From Hymenolepis diminuta (lineage: Eukaryota > Platyhelminthes > Cestoda > Cyclophyllidea > Hymenolepididae): 64,000 nucleotides of DNA. The notes below the pieces were generated by a model. That model had not been told where the DNA came from. It ran no database searches and saw only the letters and a list, made by a program, of their open reading frames with translations. Numbering within the stretch: position 1 is the first letter of the stretch; each line of letters begins with the position of its first letter. Both the position numbers and the translations under genes were made by a program. Shown piece by piece: positions 11,282-25,099 of this stretch. The stretch covers positions 4,369,956 to 4,433,955 of the forward strand of contig CAADRB010000008.1 in assembly GCA_900708905.1 (NCBI GenBank), given 5' to 3'.

Positions 11282-14214
11282 AATGATGAGGTAAATAAAT
11301 TACACAATAACGACCGGCATTATTATACAAACAGAGCTCTTGAACGAGGCGCTCAACAGAACTCTTCTTTGTGAAAACATAAACAAACACATGAACTTTG
11401 AAATGGAGGCCTTTTATATAAATACCTCTTAAAGTCACTGATGTGGCATTTTTACGTATAATATACTTTTTCATTCAAACAGCCTTGAAATTTTATGTTT
11501 TTTATAAATTAACTGTACACTTTAGATTTTCAATTTATGAGATTTGAATCCATAAAGGAGATTATTGCTGACGTTTCGATGAAATATTAATAAATATTTT
11601 TGTTACTACTAGGTTTATGAATTAAATGCATATTTAAAATCTCTATTTTCGCAGCGCTCTTTGTGCAGCAGTTGAAATTGGATTCTTTCCGAATACCATA
11701 ATTTAAGAACATTGACCACGTATTATAAAATCATTTCCCCTAAACGCTTTACCATTATCAGAGATAGTGTGTGCTATGAATTTTTATGCTATGCTCTTTG
11801 TATTTAATTTACAAAGTTCAGGGAACATGTTAATATCTACGAAAGAGAAGAATTTTTCACCGTGGAAAATTAGCATACTGCAATATGGGTTTTGCATAAT
11901 GGTGGGAAATTTGAAATGTGTTAATTGTTTGATAAAACAATTTTTGGAATAATTCTATGTCAAATGCCCTCTTGTCTTGAGTACGATAACCAATCGGAGT
12001 GGTTAATTATTATTAGTGTTCTCACAATTCGGTTATCCTTCTACTTGTTACCGAACTTCGAATATCATTTCTCTTACGCTACGCACTGACTACCACATCC
12101 TTCTCTTGAAACTGTTTTCTAAATAATACCATATATATACATACAAATCCAACGTTTATATTACTTCAACTTGTATATGAGAGGACACAAGATCTACACT
12201 CGCATACGTTAGCACATCAGCACTAACCTGAAATCTGCAATTCGAATAATACTTCAATATCAACAGCCTCAAAATGTGCTACATTCACATCCCTGATATT
12301 TCAAAATAGCCTTTATAGAAAAAAATTGTCAGTGCATTGCTAGCAGCGTTAACTACTTTGAAAATGAGATTGGTACAAGAATAAGATGAATTCTACGCGC
12401 AAGTTTCAACCGAAGACTTGTAATATTTTGGTGATATTTTCTGCCCTTTGGTAAAAAATTGTTGTATTTGGATTTTCATATTTACATGTGTGAAATTTTA
12501 CCAGAAATTCCATAATTATTCTAATTATAAATATCCAGTTTATACCGTCATTTTTGTCACAATGTCCTGGATGTTTATTTAAAAATAATTAAATTTTATA
12601 AAATTTGATTGATTTGTGTTACATATAATATAATAATATTTTCCCAAAAATAATTCTTACATGTAAAATTCTTTATTCTTTATTTAGCTCAGTTGACCTT
12701 GAATGTATAACTGTTTTGTTACCTAGTCGGCCATGATCTCAATTGTGTATCCAACATTAAGCACGGAAGCACTTTCCAAAGAATACTGGACCAATGAGGA
12801 ACTAGTAGATGAGATAAACTCGACCACAATCCCATGCTGCTTTAGATGGAAGTGACCATAGTAGTATTGTTGTTGCTTCCTCCCTTTCTTGTATTTTTTG
12901 GTCAACCTATCTTATGGACCACTGTGTCCTTTCTATCCTACATAGCCTTTAAGGCGTTCTGAATGAATGATTATTTAGATCACGCTTCCTACATGTATAT
13001 GGTAATTTCAATCGAAAGGTGAGAAATGAACAATAATGATATGGAAACATCGTCACCTTGCTGAGAGCTGAACTATTCATAAGAATAAAATTTAAAAACA
13101 AAGTGCTCGTTTTTTCTAATTTATCTCCTTTTTTATAATTCTCAATTTCCATTGATGCAACTTAAATTATCTTTACATACCAAAAGTCAAATAAGCACCC
13201 TCTATTGTAATTTAAGTTGTTCTAAATTTACAAGACACTCTACATACCGAATTTTTAATTGGCATTTAAAAAAGTACATGAATTTTTATGAAATGTGTTT
13301 AAGAAAATTTGATGTCCATTAAAATCACAAACAAAAGTGTACCTTAATATTTGTCTGGACTGTAAAAAATATTTGAGGTTAAAAATAAGTATTTCCGGGT
13401 TAGCTAGGTTGACCCATTCAAGGTCATTCCTGATTAAACTGCCAATCAGATTGTAGGTATCTGCGAGGTGAGTGATTTGTATGCTCCAATCATGCCTAGA
13501 CATTCTTGTCTCTCCTTAACCAAGTAGTGAAGTGGCGATCAAATAGTGGACGCCAATTAACATCTGGCGATCGGGACTGATAATACGTTGTTATCACTAC
13601 AGGCGGTCCAGGAGTATGCACCACAGAAGACTGCAGGGATGCCACTCATCAAGCGAGGATAGGGCAGGACTGATGGCTCATGAAGATCTCACTATTTTCA
13701 ATAAAATTTGGTGACTTTCCCGACCACCCCAAAGTGTTCTAGTGACATGACTTATTCTCCATATAGGTGACCTCAGTCGTCAATCTCGTCGCTAGAATGA
13801 AGGCGATCACCGGGAGTAGCGGCAAACAGTGATACTGACCAAATTTAATCGATACCCTCTTTTACTTATCAATAATGACATTTGTTGCGCAACAACCCGA
13901 TCGATACATCATTTATTCCCATCTACTCTAATTCAAATCTTTAAAACCTCAAATTCAATCCGATCCTACAGATTCCAATATTCTGCTTTTACTTATTGGA
14001 TCCGTATAGAAACCAAAATAAAGCCCCTTCAATCTATTAATATCAAGGCATCAAAACATTCTACGTGAAAAAGCAGAAAAAGAATCCAAATGGTAAGGAC
14101 TGGAGGTGGGACGTTAAGCAAAAGGAACAAATAGGGAAAAAGCATGACAATGTTAACGATTTGTCGCTTTCAACGGATCAATAATCGATCCTAATTCAAT
14201 CCCAAGGAACAAAT
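11282..14214. other. Intergenic region between GSK3 start and BCAP31 end
   Basis: This stretch separates the GSK3 start codon from the BCAP31 stop codon, so it should hold the GSK3 promoter and the BCAP31 3' UTR. A plausible BCAP31 poly(A) signal (AATAAA on the minus strand) is at 13912-13917. A decayed LTR-like remnant is at about 13570-13775. No coding region is supportable. Confidence 0.6.
13570..13775 (+). repeat. Divergent relative of the 330-bp solo LTR family
   Basis: Two blocks resemble the solo LTRs at 27.3, 35.7 and 52.1 kb. The first is around the phrase gactgataatac and cactacaggcggtcc. The second starts at an aataaa and runs through a gtgacatgacttattc phrase. Spacing and order are the same as in the LTRs, but similarity is patchy and the ends cannot be placed, so this is probably an older insertion or subfamily. 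Confidence 0.4.
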
Positions 14215-17200
14215 TTAATCCTTCTTTTTGCTTGCTCCTTCGCCAGTTAATGCAGTCAATTCTCTCTACAAGGAAAATAGAAAGGTAATAAGAAAATACT
14301 CCAAAATTTCATTGGTTTAAAGTCATATAAAAATGGTTGGAACGTCACTCTCTATGCTTGGTAAATTAAGACCAAGAGGAATTTGAAGTTAAACATTAAC
14401 TTATCTCATTTTTGCTATGCTAAAGCTGTAAACTGCGGAATATCGTACAAAATAATTTGCCTTCTCAACCAGTGAAAGAAAATAAATTAAAGCGACAAAA
14501 CCGACCCTTCTTGATTAGACTATACCGGTCAATAAGCACTGGACATCCCAGACAAGAACTTGCTACAATCCAAGGGACAAGTAGTAAAATTCGAATTTTG
14601 GAACTTGAACTACCCATTTAGTGAATACTGTACAACTCGAGTCCAAAAATCAAGTCCTTGACGTTATTCAAAGCATCTTTTTGATCCCCCCTTTTAGTAT
14701 TTGTTGGACTAACTGTCAATCGATTTCAGTTGCTTTCCACAATTAAAAATCATGAATTTTTCTATTACAGTGGATAATAATAACAAAATTAAGAGAGCTA
14801 CTTGAATAAAGCTGCAAGCATTTCTGCTGATTAAAGATATGAAAATGTCGAGGCGTATTACCAAACAGAAATAATATCAATAAGCAACAATTAATGCCTT
14901 CTACTACTAGCTGGAACAGCCGTGGTACACAAAGCTAAAAACTATATAAACTGGGGTGGCTAAACTCAACCCAGGAACCGCTAAATTAGCGGCTTCGTTT
15001 TATCCAAAGTCAGAAGAGAGGAGTTTGTCTGCATATGTCTTATGTTAATCACGAAATAATAAACAATTAACTTAGACTGAAGTCAACTACTGAGTCCAAT
15101 CAAACGAACAGAATAAAATAAAGACAGTGAGGGAGTGTTCAGCGATTAAGAAGATCACCCTGAATTGGCAACACTAAATATAAACCTTACATTCTGTGTG
15201 CCATTAAGCCTTCTGGGTACAAGACTTTATAATTATGCATTTACCTGTATAATGTACATTAACGTATTGAACACGTTCCCTGTAGAATGTTAGTAGACTT
15301 TTTGGGAGATTTTTCCCCTTACCTGCAGCTGTTGGCACTCAGCAGAAACACGATCATACTCCTTTGCAGTCTGTTCAGCTTGCCTCTTTATGGCTTCCAA
15401 TTTGTTTTCGGCAGATTTACGAGCTAAAACGCGGAGCGAGACTTATCAAATCCAACTAAGATAATGTGTTACAAATGAGTGCTTGGATTTTACCAGTCAA
15501 CTCGGTCTCAAGTTTGGCCTTTAGAGCATCCAGTTCAGTACGTAGGGCGCTGCTGTCTTGCTAAATGGCGAGAAAATAAGAGACATAAAACTGAATTAAT
15601 CAATTCAAAATACAAGTCAAAATGCTCTGCGCTTCAACATTAAAAAAGACGAACATATCATACGGTTGGATAAACTTTATTGACTCAACACCCCCGTATC
15701 CTGGCAAATATCATAAAATGGTAATAGTATATATTCCCCGAATTTTTTGCCGATTTTACGTGAATTGTTCGATAGAAATTGAATAATCCGGACTATCATG
15801 TAATACACCATGCGAGTATCTAAGTTTAGACGTATGCCTAAGTGTATACTGTGAATCTATTTATCCAAAAAATGACTAACTCCTGAGTCCATACCACATG
15901 AAGTCGCACATAGTACATATATCGGTTCAATCACTTAACCCTTAGTCCTACTGTGTTTGTCGGCTACGAATCCGTTATGATTTGAAATATATCAGAGATC
16001 GAACTGATCGTCACGCCAAATGTAGTATTTTTAATTATCCCGCTAAGGCTTCACTCAATAGTATAAGAATTGACACAGTACCCAGACAACCAAATATAAC
16101 TCCAAAGAATTGAATAACACGAAAAATGTATTGAATAAGACAACAGACATGAATTAAATAATTGTACTGCAAGAAAGTATTTATAAAGTGGGGTCTCCAC
16201 AGACAGACAGGCATTCGTACACGTCATGCAGTTCCTTATTTATAGAATGGAATGAATCGGTACTGGGGTAAATGGATCACCATATTGAATTAATGGGACA
16301 TTACACGAAATCGATATCATCGTGTATGGACAAGCTTGAGATAAACGAAAGCATGTGATTAAGTCAACAATAAAGCTCTGAGTTTAAATCACTACAGAAT
16401 CATAGCAATTTTATATAATTAAAAACAGAGTGATATACGAGTCAGACGCCGAACTTCTATATACATGTCAAAAATGCATATAAATAATCAGAAATCGTAA
16501 GAGACAGAAATAGTGGTAACCAATCTCAATGTACATAATAAATACAGACTCCTGTGGACATGAAATGTGAAAATGAAGTTTGAAATTAAGATGGATCGGA
16601 TCGTAGCAATTATGCAAATTCGACAACCCGAAAAATTCAAAATTCAGACTCATTTGTTGCCCTAACCTTATACTCTACTTCTAGTAGATTCACCTATATT
16701 CCATATTTGAACTTCTCTACTCTTTCTATTGTTTAGTTACTTTTTCATAATTAAAAGAGAATCCTTTGTTTTGTCATAGGTAATAATACGACTGTAAAAA
16801 TCAATGAAATCACCACTCAATCGACGAGTGAAACTTTAAGACAAATTAAATGCCATCAAATCAACTTTTGTTCTTATTTCTTGCAAATGGTAAATGAATG
16901 GCTCAGTTTACTCACGTTAGAAGCGTCTCCAGATCTCTGTGCAGCAGCATCACTCATAAGACGTCTGGCAGCCTCAGAAGCAGACTTAGCTTGAGCTAAA
17001 GATGCTTCTCCCGCAGCTGTCACTCGAGCATGGTCAGCGATCAGTCTTACCAAGCGGTTGAAGACGCTAAAAGGACAAACACAATCGAGTAAACGTCATT
17101 TCTACTTCAATTCGATTGTAGGAAATATAGATAGTTAGGGGATATAGACTCGTTTAACATATCACGATCTTCACCACTCTAAAAGACGGAGAGGAGGCAA

Positions 17201-20037
17201 AACCACATCAAAAGAGGAGAAGTGGGGAGGGGGGTTCCAGGTCAGCCATTAAAACCAATATTGATTAAATGTTGCTAAGATATTAAGAAAAGAGGAGACA
17301 CAAATCAAACTTGAACACAGTGTTATAGATCAACCCAATTTTAACAGAATTGTTGGTTGCAAGAAGGTAATTAGTAGCTCCAATCCTTCGCGATTAAATA
17401 GTATGATCATTTTCATTATAACATACTAGAGTGAAATTCACCGTTATGAGTACAAATTTACCTCGAGGATTAAGTAGGAAGGTGTTACAATCTCGCTGAA
17501 GAAAATCGATTTGAAAGTAAGGATATTAGTATTTGCGGAGATTATATAAATATGCATTTCGGAAGGAATTCTGAAATCCCCAAATGAGTTAAATAACAAC
17601 TGTTGAAACATTCAAAGTTAGAGAAACATGATGACATAATCCGTAAAAACGAATGATGCCGGTGAGAAGAGAAGTAAAGATTTTTTAATCCTGGTTATAG
17701 ATCGCTCATTATGATCTATTTTTGTACAAGAGCCCAAAAGATACCCCGACGAACAATAGAACATATGAAAACTAAGCTTGTTAGACCACTTCTAGAAAAA
17801 TAATAATCTCATTTTTGCTTAACTATAAATTACATTGAACTGACAAGGAATTCATGAATCCTTTTTCCAGTTACATGCATCAAGCAATAAAACAGCGACA
17901 CATAATGGTTTTGTGAAATTGCCCTGACTACAATAGATAGTAACAAGATAGGCAACTGATAATTAAACTTAGATAAGGAAGGACATCCGATAAGACTAGA
18001 AAAACGGGCATTCAAAGTCAGGTTCGGCGAAACGGAATTAACAAATTGACATCTTTATTAAACAATCATCAATAAAGCAAGAAAGTTTACAATATTTCAG
18101 GCCTTCAATGACTCCATCCAATAGCTTTTCATTCCAAAAAGATCGAAAATTGTTTAAGTATAAACAACAAAATTCAGCCAGCATCCTCTCTAAACTATAT
18201 TTGTTTTTCGTGCTTAATTAAAAATCATCAAAACAAGAATGGCGAGACACTAATATCGGACGCGATCTCCTTAATCCTACTAGTTAAATCTTCTCTGATC
18301 CTTCTTAAATGCTCGCCGATTTGGCGACTTAAAGTAAATATGTTGGCCGTTAAACTCTTGGCTTTTACCTACCTCCACCTAATTTGCGAAGAGATAACGG
18401 ATCACTAAAAAATGCGTAATTTCGTAACTTTTAAATAAAACAACAAAGTCCGAAATCGGGTTGATTCAAGCGAAAAAAAATATTAACGAAATATTAGTTT
18501 AAAAAAGTACCTTTAAAATTAAGTTCTAATAAAATTGGATAAGTTTTTAATGGTAAGACAATATTGACAACAAATCAGGTCACACGTCACTAAAAATGGA
18601 TGGATTATTAAAGTCAGTCAGTCACAGTTTAACTTGTGATTAAAGTTCAAACACGTGCAAATCAGCTATAAAAGGGCATTTTAAAAGAGAATCATATGCA
18701 AAAAGGTCAAGCAATATCGTGATAATAACAAGTGGCTGATTGAAGAAAATGAAGAAAGCAAATTGCTAGAACTTTCAACAGCTTAGTTTTACGTTCAGAT
18801 GGGAAAGAGACAGGTGAGTAGCAGAATTTATGGATATCTAAAGTTGTATGGATACAAAGACTGCGAGATAACTGTAACTATTCGCTATTTCAAGAGTTGT
18901 CTTTAATCAAATTTTCTTAAGAAAGACGGAAATTAGTAAATTTCCCAAAAGTCCAATTTAAATGTTGTTCCCTCACATCGAAAACATATTTGCTTGCCCT
19001 GTCACCTAAATTTTAGTAGAAATAGGCTACATAAATCTCCAAACATATTACTGGCAGTCAAAATTCAAATTCCTATAACAATTAGAGGAAGAAAACTAAA
19101 TATTTTAAAATGTGATTTATTAACTATGATATGATTTAAGAAATTCGAAAATCCACTTTAGCTGAAAAGTAGTTAAGAATTTCAGGCAATTTGATACTGA
19201 TTAGGGGAACATAATACTACAACCGGGCTTGGAAAATTAGATTCAATCACACAATTTCCCTCTTTCCACTAAAAGGAAGCAAATATCAATTGAAGCACGG
19301 AACAAAGAATATTGTTTCAATATATGAATTTTGTCAGACGGGTTGTTCCAAAATTACGGTTAGATAAATCATTAACGAGCATATAGACATTAGGGAATGG
19401 AAGTCGCAGGTAAAATCTCACAAAAATGAAAGCAAAATAAGATACATATGCCTCTCAAGGAGAGGAATTCATGGAAAGTGTTTACTTAATGAGAAATTAA
19501 AAACTATATAACCAGAAAAACGATATATACTTACAACCAGAGGAAAAGCGCAAATCCTGAGATATAGAGATTTCTTTGAGCTCTGAAAAGTTTCATCAAA
19601 TAAAGAGCTTCTGTACCAGCTTTGAAATTCGAAGGATCAGATTTGTATTCGTGATACATTTCATTCTTGTACCTAACTTGCCTCCATGCCTCTAAAAAAC
19701 AGAGAAAATGTTGAGTTTTATCAAAGTACCGGTTATCAATATAGAACAATAGGCAGAATAAACGTACCGAAGACCGTCAAACAGAGGCCAACAACACAAG
19801 AATTAAAGTAAAACGAAGCATATGAAGAGAGCCACGCGATGAAATTAGATTTGAAAATGCGATTCCATCTAAGAATGTGGTAATAATATAAATTAAGATG
19901 TAAAATTTGCCAAATCGAAAGATACGAAGCTCAACTCACACTCTTGAGGGAATAAAAGGTAGGAGAAGAATTGTTATTACAGCAACCTCAGCATAGAGAC
20001 CACCAGCTACCAGCACCCACAGTGACGACATCTTGAA
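14215..20037 (-). CDS. BCAP31: B-cell receptor-associated protein 31 homologue (ER membrane protein)
   Basis: This gene encodes BAP31, a three-TM endoplasmic reticulum protein that acts in export and quality control of membrane proteins and at ER-mitochondria contacts. Coding exons on the minus strand: 20031-19940, 19868-19768, 19691-19535, 17066-16916, 15560-15494, 15423-15323, 14265-14215. They sum to 720 nt, 239 aa, close to the usual size of about 246. The N-terminal TM contains LYAEV, and the family signature MKLFRAQRNLYISGFAL (97-113) leads into TM3. Residues 126-220 form the cytosolic helix/coiled coil (AKSASEAARRL, KEYDRVSAECQQLQ). The protein ends KKKD, a KKxx-type dilysine ER retrieval signal like the family's KKEE. 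All splice phases agree. A 3' splice site at 20038-20039 leaves only 6 nt before the ATG. The largest intron (17067-19534) holds nothing recognisable. Confidence 0.95.
14410..14766 (+). repeat. Dispersed repeat family R, copy 1
   Basis: This copy aligns by eye with sequences at 38.0 and 45.1 kb. Shared phrases include a tgctaaagctgtaaactgc-like start, tttgccttctcaac, an acttgaactaccc block, cagcatctttttgatcc-like text, and a terminal ttcagttgctttccacaatt followed by aaaaat. It lies just inside the last intron of BCAP31. It shows no coding potential and no clear terminal repeats, so the class is unknown. Confidence 0.6.
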
Positions 20038-23000
20038 CTGTAAATCGAAAGAAATATGAGATTGTTGATATTTGTATATACAAACGATAGGATTATTTTT
20101 TTCAGAATCAAAGATGTTATCCCTTTTATATATAAGAGAAAAGTTATACGTACGCGATTTCTGTTCGTTCAAATCTGACCAATAGAATAGAGATTTAGTT
20201 ATTTCAAATGGTTACAAACCGATTAAACGAAAGTATTAAAATGAAAATCTAAGACGCGCATTTGACGTATAAATTTTAGTTTAAATAAAAACTCCGCTAA
20301 TTATTAACTATAATGTCATTGATCAATTTCTTTTTAAATTCGGGTTATCTGCATATATTCCTTTAAATAAATAGTATTACAATCCAGAATTTCATAGCAT
20401 ATAAAAATTATTTTACCTACTGCATCGTTCATTCGGAAAAATTACAGTATTAATGTTATCATAATTTGATTGGGATTATGTTAACATCGCTGATACTGTT
20501 AAACTGCCACATGAGTTTCTCTGCCTTACAGCATGTAACTGTAAAGTTCACCACAGAGTAAAAGCCTCAAAATAAGAGTCCCACAATGCGTAACAGATGT
20601 ATCGTACTGACAAAAAATTCTTTCAGTCTTCTTATCAGGTTCGAATACCTATTTAGTACAAGTAAAGGAGGTTCGAATACGGAAATAATCAGAATGGTCG
20701 ATTCAGCCCTAAGCAATATAAATACAGGTTTTATAACTGCTCAGTTGTCCTTTTATGCGAAGGAAGAAGGAAAAGACTCGTAACTCAAAAAACAGTCCAC
20801 TATTGAGCAGATATATATACTTATATAGAATTGGATATGGGATTAACGATTGGTTAAATGGTTGACCAATAATGAAATCGATGAATACTTCACTGGTGGT
20901 CTTAAGTATCTATACCTTGGCATAGAAGTTCAATAATCGATAGTTTAATACATTGAGAATGAACTTGCGGGTGCATCGAGTGCACTTATAGTGTTCTCGA
21001 CCGAATGCATAAATAATATTCGACTTGGATTCCTAACAAAAGCATGCTTTGACTCTCTATGGCACTCTATACAGACTCCTAATACCTGGATTGACTTCAC
21101 CTAATTGTTTTGATTTAGGTCCGAGAAGTCATCACAAATGCAAGTTAATCTACCAAATGCGTGCGAAACCACCTATGAATTCATCCGCTGAAGCTTTCTT
21201 GAAATTGTTTTTCTCACTTGTTCTTACGGTGAAACGGCACACTTATTCTTAGCTTGCGCTACTTATTTTAACCATGGCGTCTGGACTAGATAATGGGGTT
21301 TTTGCCACTGCTCTATGCTGACTCAGCTTATATATTGCATGCCCCAGTCTTCAAAATGCCAACATTTTGTTTTTATTCCCTCTCCATATTAATTTCTTTC
21401 TCTCTCCACTCGGCATTATAACATATCTGTGGTCTAAACTCAAAACTTGTCTTCTAACTTGGAGGAGGGCTGTCTATTCGTAGTCATTTTGAAGATTGTT
21501 AATTACCCCGAAGTTCACCGTTTGAAGAGATTTCCAAACATTTCTTGATAAGATTATCTGGATTATCTGCTATTGTGAATCTAGCACGTATCAAAGCGTA
21601 TTTTGGTGTATACTCAATACAAAGGTGGGCTTTGAAACAAACCTATCTTGACTATAATCATTTCATTTATTATTACATACACATAAATCTGGGTTTTAAC
21701 AAGGTATCTACATCTAACCATTGATTCGTTTAAATAACACTTTGAGGACTTACAAACGTAAAGAAAACTCGTCAGTCTTGCGCCCTTTCCAGTTTCTATA
21801 AGCTTCTCTACAACAAGAGAGGAAATAGAGATTCAAATAAAATATTTTTATCAGGAGAGAACAAGGAGTGCCTTCTAAAAATGTGGCTATGTTGAATAGG
21901 GAAAGTTTAATATGTCGGAAGATGGCAAACAGATAGAAAAGCAGTTTGAAAGAAGATAAGTGAACCATAGATAAAACAAAGTAAAGCCCAACATGTGGAA
22001 AGATATACAAGTAAAGGTGAGAGTTAACGCAGATAGGAATAGGGTCGCTATTTATGAGTAAATTTTGTGACTTTGAGGTTGACTGATTTTGATGAACGAT
22101 AAATAAATTTTAATTCAGATGAATAAGGAGATTGAAAGGTATATTTTTAAAGACCCAGGAGCAGATTTTCGATAATAGTCAGCTTTCTTAATTCGTTTTT
22201 AGCGGATCGAAAATTTGATAAATGTTTTAATGTTCGTCCCTATTCAATCTTATTTAACTTTTGTTATTACACCATTCTAATATTTATAGTTTTACTCAAA
22301 TGGTGCATTCACCATTGTCTGAATGTGTTTATCGATTTGCACTCAACTTGGGNGGGGGGGGGGAGAAGGACGTGTCCTTCCTTTTATCGATTTTTGGTCC
22401 ACAAGAAAACGAACGCTCGATTTACATCCATTTTCCTATCTGAGTCTGGTACAACTGATTACCGCATTTCAGAAAAAATTATCTTTTCTATAACCTTCGT
22501 CTTATATCTGAGGTTAGAACTGTTGCCAATAATTTGACTGTCATTAGTTTCTCTCCCCAAGACAACGTTTCAGCTCTTCAACGCAGTCAAATCTTTTAGC
22601 CATAAGCCGCCGTGCTATTTTTTATTAATTATCCCATGAACTCTTAACAAGTTGAAAAACACTGATTACGTTAAACCACAATCCTTTAGTAAAATGTTAA
22701 CAGTACACATTGCATATAAGCACGTGAATTTCAGAAAACCCTCTTCACTACCTCCTAGAAATAATGGATTGTGATGCCTAACTAATGATCAATATAAAGT
22801 ATGCCAAAATCCTAGTAGGAGGTATTTTAAACATTTCATCTTTTTGCGAATTTTCTCCATATTTCACTGACATACAATGGATGAACTTTCCACTGACCCG
22901 GAAAGATAATGTGCGTCATAATGATTTGGAAAGAACTAGGGGTAAATAAATATTTCCAAATATTTTCAGCCAAATTATTGAGATTCGACCCATTAGACAC

Positions 23001-23289
23001 GTCTAACAGTCTGCAAATTTATGCATGCATGCCCGACTTATAGTGCATGCGTTACATATACCGATTAAATTGTTACACTTAATGCATAGATTTTACTTTA
23101 ACTAACATGCCTATTTGATTACTAATTCACTTACTCTCCTAAGGAAATTGATTATCCTCACTTGATTGTTGCGTCACCTTAAATCGTTGTTGACTATATT
23201 AAGTTCCATAAAATACAAAAAAACATTACCCATTCCGTTTTCTGTCACCGAATTTGAAAATGTGATATCTTGTTAATTGAATGTGGGCG
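20038..23289. other. Gene-free stretch upstream of BCAP31
   Basis: This should contain the BCAP31 promoter. Short frames (for example 20586-20783, 21049-21252 and 21750-22010) have no recognisable motif and no convincing splice partners. A poly-G run with one ambiguous base lies at 22351-22363. Nothing else stands out. Confidence 0.55.
22351..22363 (+). repeat. Poly-G tract with an ambiguous base
   Basis: A homopolymer of G interrupted by a single undetermined base at 22353. It is most likely a sequencing difficulty at the run. A second run of 12 G is at 61962-61973. Confidence 0.9.
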
Positions 23290-23499
23290 TTACTCAAAAT
23301 TCGTCCAACCCAAGGAATTCGGTGAGCTCAGTTACTCTGAACCTGTGCAAATCATGTGGGAAATTTTGGCTAGAACTTCTGCCTCTTCAACCCCCACTTT
23401 GACGGCTTCAAGCGTCAAGATGATGAGGGCTTATATATGACTTTGTAGACATTGTAAACTTTCATTAAGATAAATTTAGTCTCGGTACCTTAACAGGAG

Positions 23500-23890
23500 A
23501 ACACTTTAGATGTATTATTTTCATCTCTGGACTTCAAACGATGCCTTGGATACCACTAAGAAATCGTTTATTAAAACCAATGAAGAAAGACGTGAAGCTG
23601 CAGGAAATGGTAGGAGAAGGAGTTAAGATGGCGAATCCCATACATGATTCAGTTGTCCCTGATTTTGACAGCCTGCCTACGACTCTGGTACACAAAATAT
23701 CTGCATCACTGCCTCAATCCGCACAATTTGGGGCACAGCCGAATCTTTCTGTCGAGCAGAAACCTTCTTCACCTTGTCAACGCTGCCAAAGGTTTGCATT
23801 TCCGTCAAGAATGCCCATTCTAGTGATATCGGTGTAATCAGTGCTGGAAGCTTGGACATAAAGAAAGCTGTTGCTCACAGGTCTCCCCCA
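23500..23890 (+). pseudogene. Gypsy gag remnant with zinc knuckles
   Basis: The capsid-like part retains a FISGLQ phrase near 23519. Further on are two CCHC zinc-knuckle remnants: CQRC at about 23776, whose His and last Cys lie in a shifted frame (GLHFRQEC), and CNQCWKLGHKESCC at about 23840-23880. A frameshift and two stop codons separate the halves. It is not expressible as a single protein. Confidence 0.75.
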
Positions 23891-24069
23891 GTACTCCCGA
23901 ATTGTCCACCAACAATGTGATCAAGATTAATCAAAGACAAAATCAGCAAACCTTCCATAAAATGAATCGCTGCTGTAAACCTAAACCAACATATCTCAGG
24001 TCGAACGATCTCCTGACTGCGTTTCGTGCCGACACCACACAGCCGAAATTATTTAAAACCCACAGATCA

Positions 24070-24365
24070 ACGGGAATCAGGTTAGTCTGCAAACAGATAC
24101 CGTTTCAGGTATAACCATAATCTCAAGGAAGCCGTGGAAATCATTGGGTCGTCCAAAACTAGAACCAGTTTCCCTATCTACAATTAATTTCTATGGCGGG
24201 TCTGTCAAACTGACGAGGAAACTAAACTGTAGCGTGGCCTACCGAGATATTAGTATCTCAACAACAGCTTATGCTGTACCCTCAAATTAATCTGCTTAGT
24301 CTCGGCTGGTTTAGTCAACTCGGTCTTTTGGATCTGTCCGTAAATGTCATTTGCAATCGTGTACA
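24070..24365 (+). pseudogene. Gypsy retropepsin and linker remnant
   Basis: A short segment reads SLQTDTVSGITIIS, corresponding to the DTxS active-site turn of retrotransposon aspartic proteases. It is followed by a segment with PQINLLSLGWFSQLGLLD, matching the linker usually found between protease and reverse transcriptase in Gypsy elements. Stop codons interrupt the region. Confidence 0.65.
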
Positions 24366-24449
24366 TTCTGCAACATCCACCACTTCATTCACAACAGAGA
24401 TAATGGGCCAGAGTTTTCCCGAGACATTTTTAAGGTCTATGTAATCAGA

Positions 24450-25080
24450 CAAAGGCGACATTAAAGCTGATGCCGAATGCTCAGCTACTTTTCCATCTTA
24501 AGGGGCCAGTCCCAAGAGCAGTCTTGCCAATGTTCAACGAAGAACTTAAATGTCTGGAAAAGAGTCCTTTTAAAAGCTGTTTCTTATTTAAAATGGGCTA
24601 CACTTGTAGTTGTTGTTCGGAAAGGTAGCTAAACTATCCGGTTATTTGCTGACAATCCTACCGGTGTAAAGGCCGCATTAGATCCAACAGTTATCCACTA
24701 TCAGCTTCTGATAACATCTTCTCGATACTGAATAGTGATAAATACTTTGCAAAGTTTGATTTAGCAGGGGCTTGCTTGCAAATCGAGTTTACGTCACGAG
24801 TCACAAGAGCTACTGATTATCAATGCACATCGTGGTCTATACCAGCATACCAGACTTCCATTCGGCGTCAAGACAGCACTAGCCATTTTAGAATAAAGGA
24901 TACCATAATATCGGGCCCTTCTGGTATTGCTAAATACCTAGTCGACATAACTGTTGTAGGCCGCTTTCAGCAGGAACTTCAAGAACCTGTCACTGGACCT
25001 CTTCAGCGTATCCAGGAGTATGATTTCCGTCTTCCAGTTGAGAAATGTAAATTTTTGTACCCTCTATTAATTACCTAGAA
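24450..25080 (+). pseudogene. Gypsy reverse transcriptase remnant
   Basis: Readable pieces include LKGPVPRAVLPMFNEELKCL, the first catalytic block YFAKFDLAGACLQIEF (about 24746-24790), and the motif normally YxDD, here AKYLVDITVVG (about 24930-24965). The first active-site Asp of that pair is changed to Val. Frame changes split the domain. The catalytic change and the stops indicate a dead copy. Confidence 0.8.
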
Positions 25081-25099
25081 TGTATCTTTGATGAAAATG

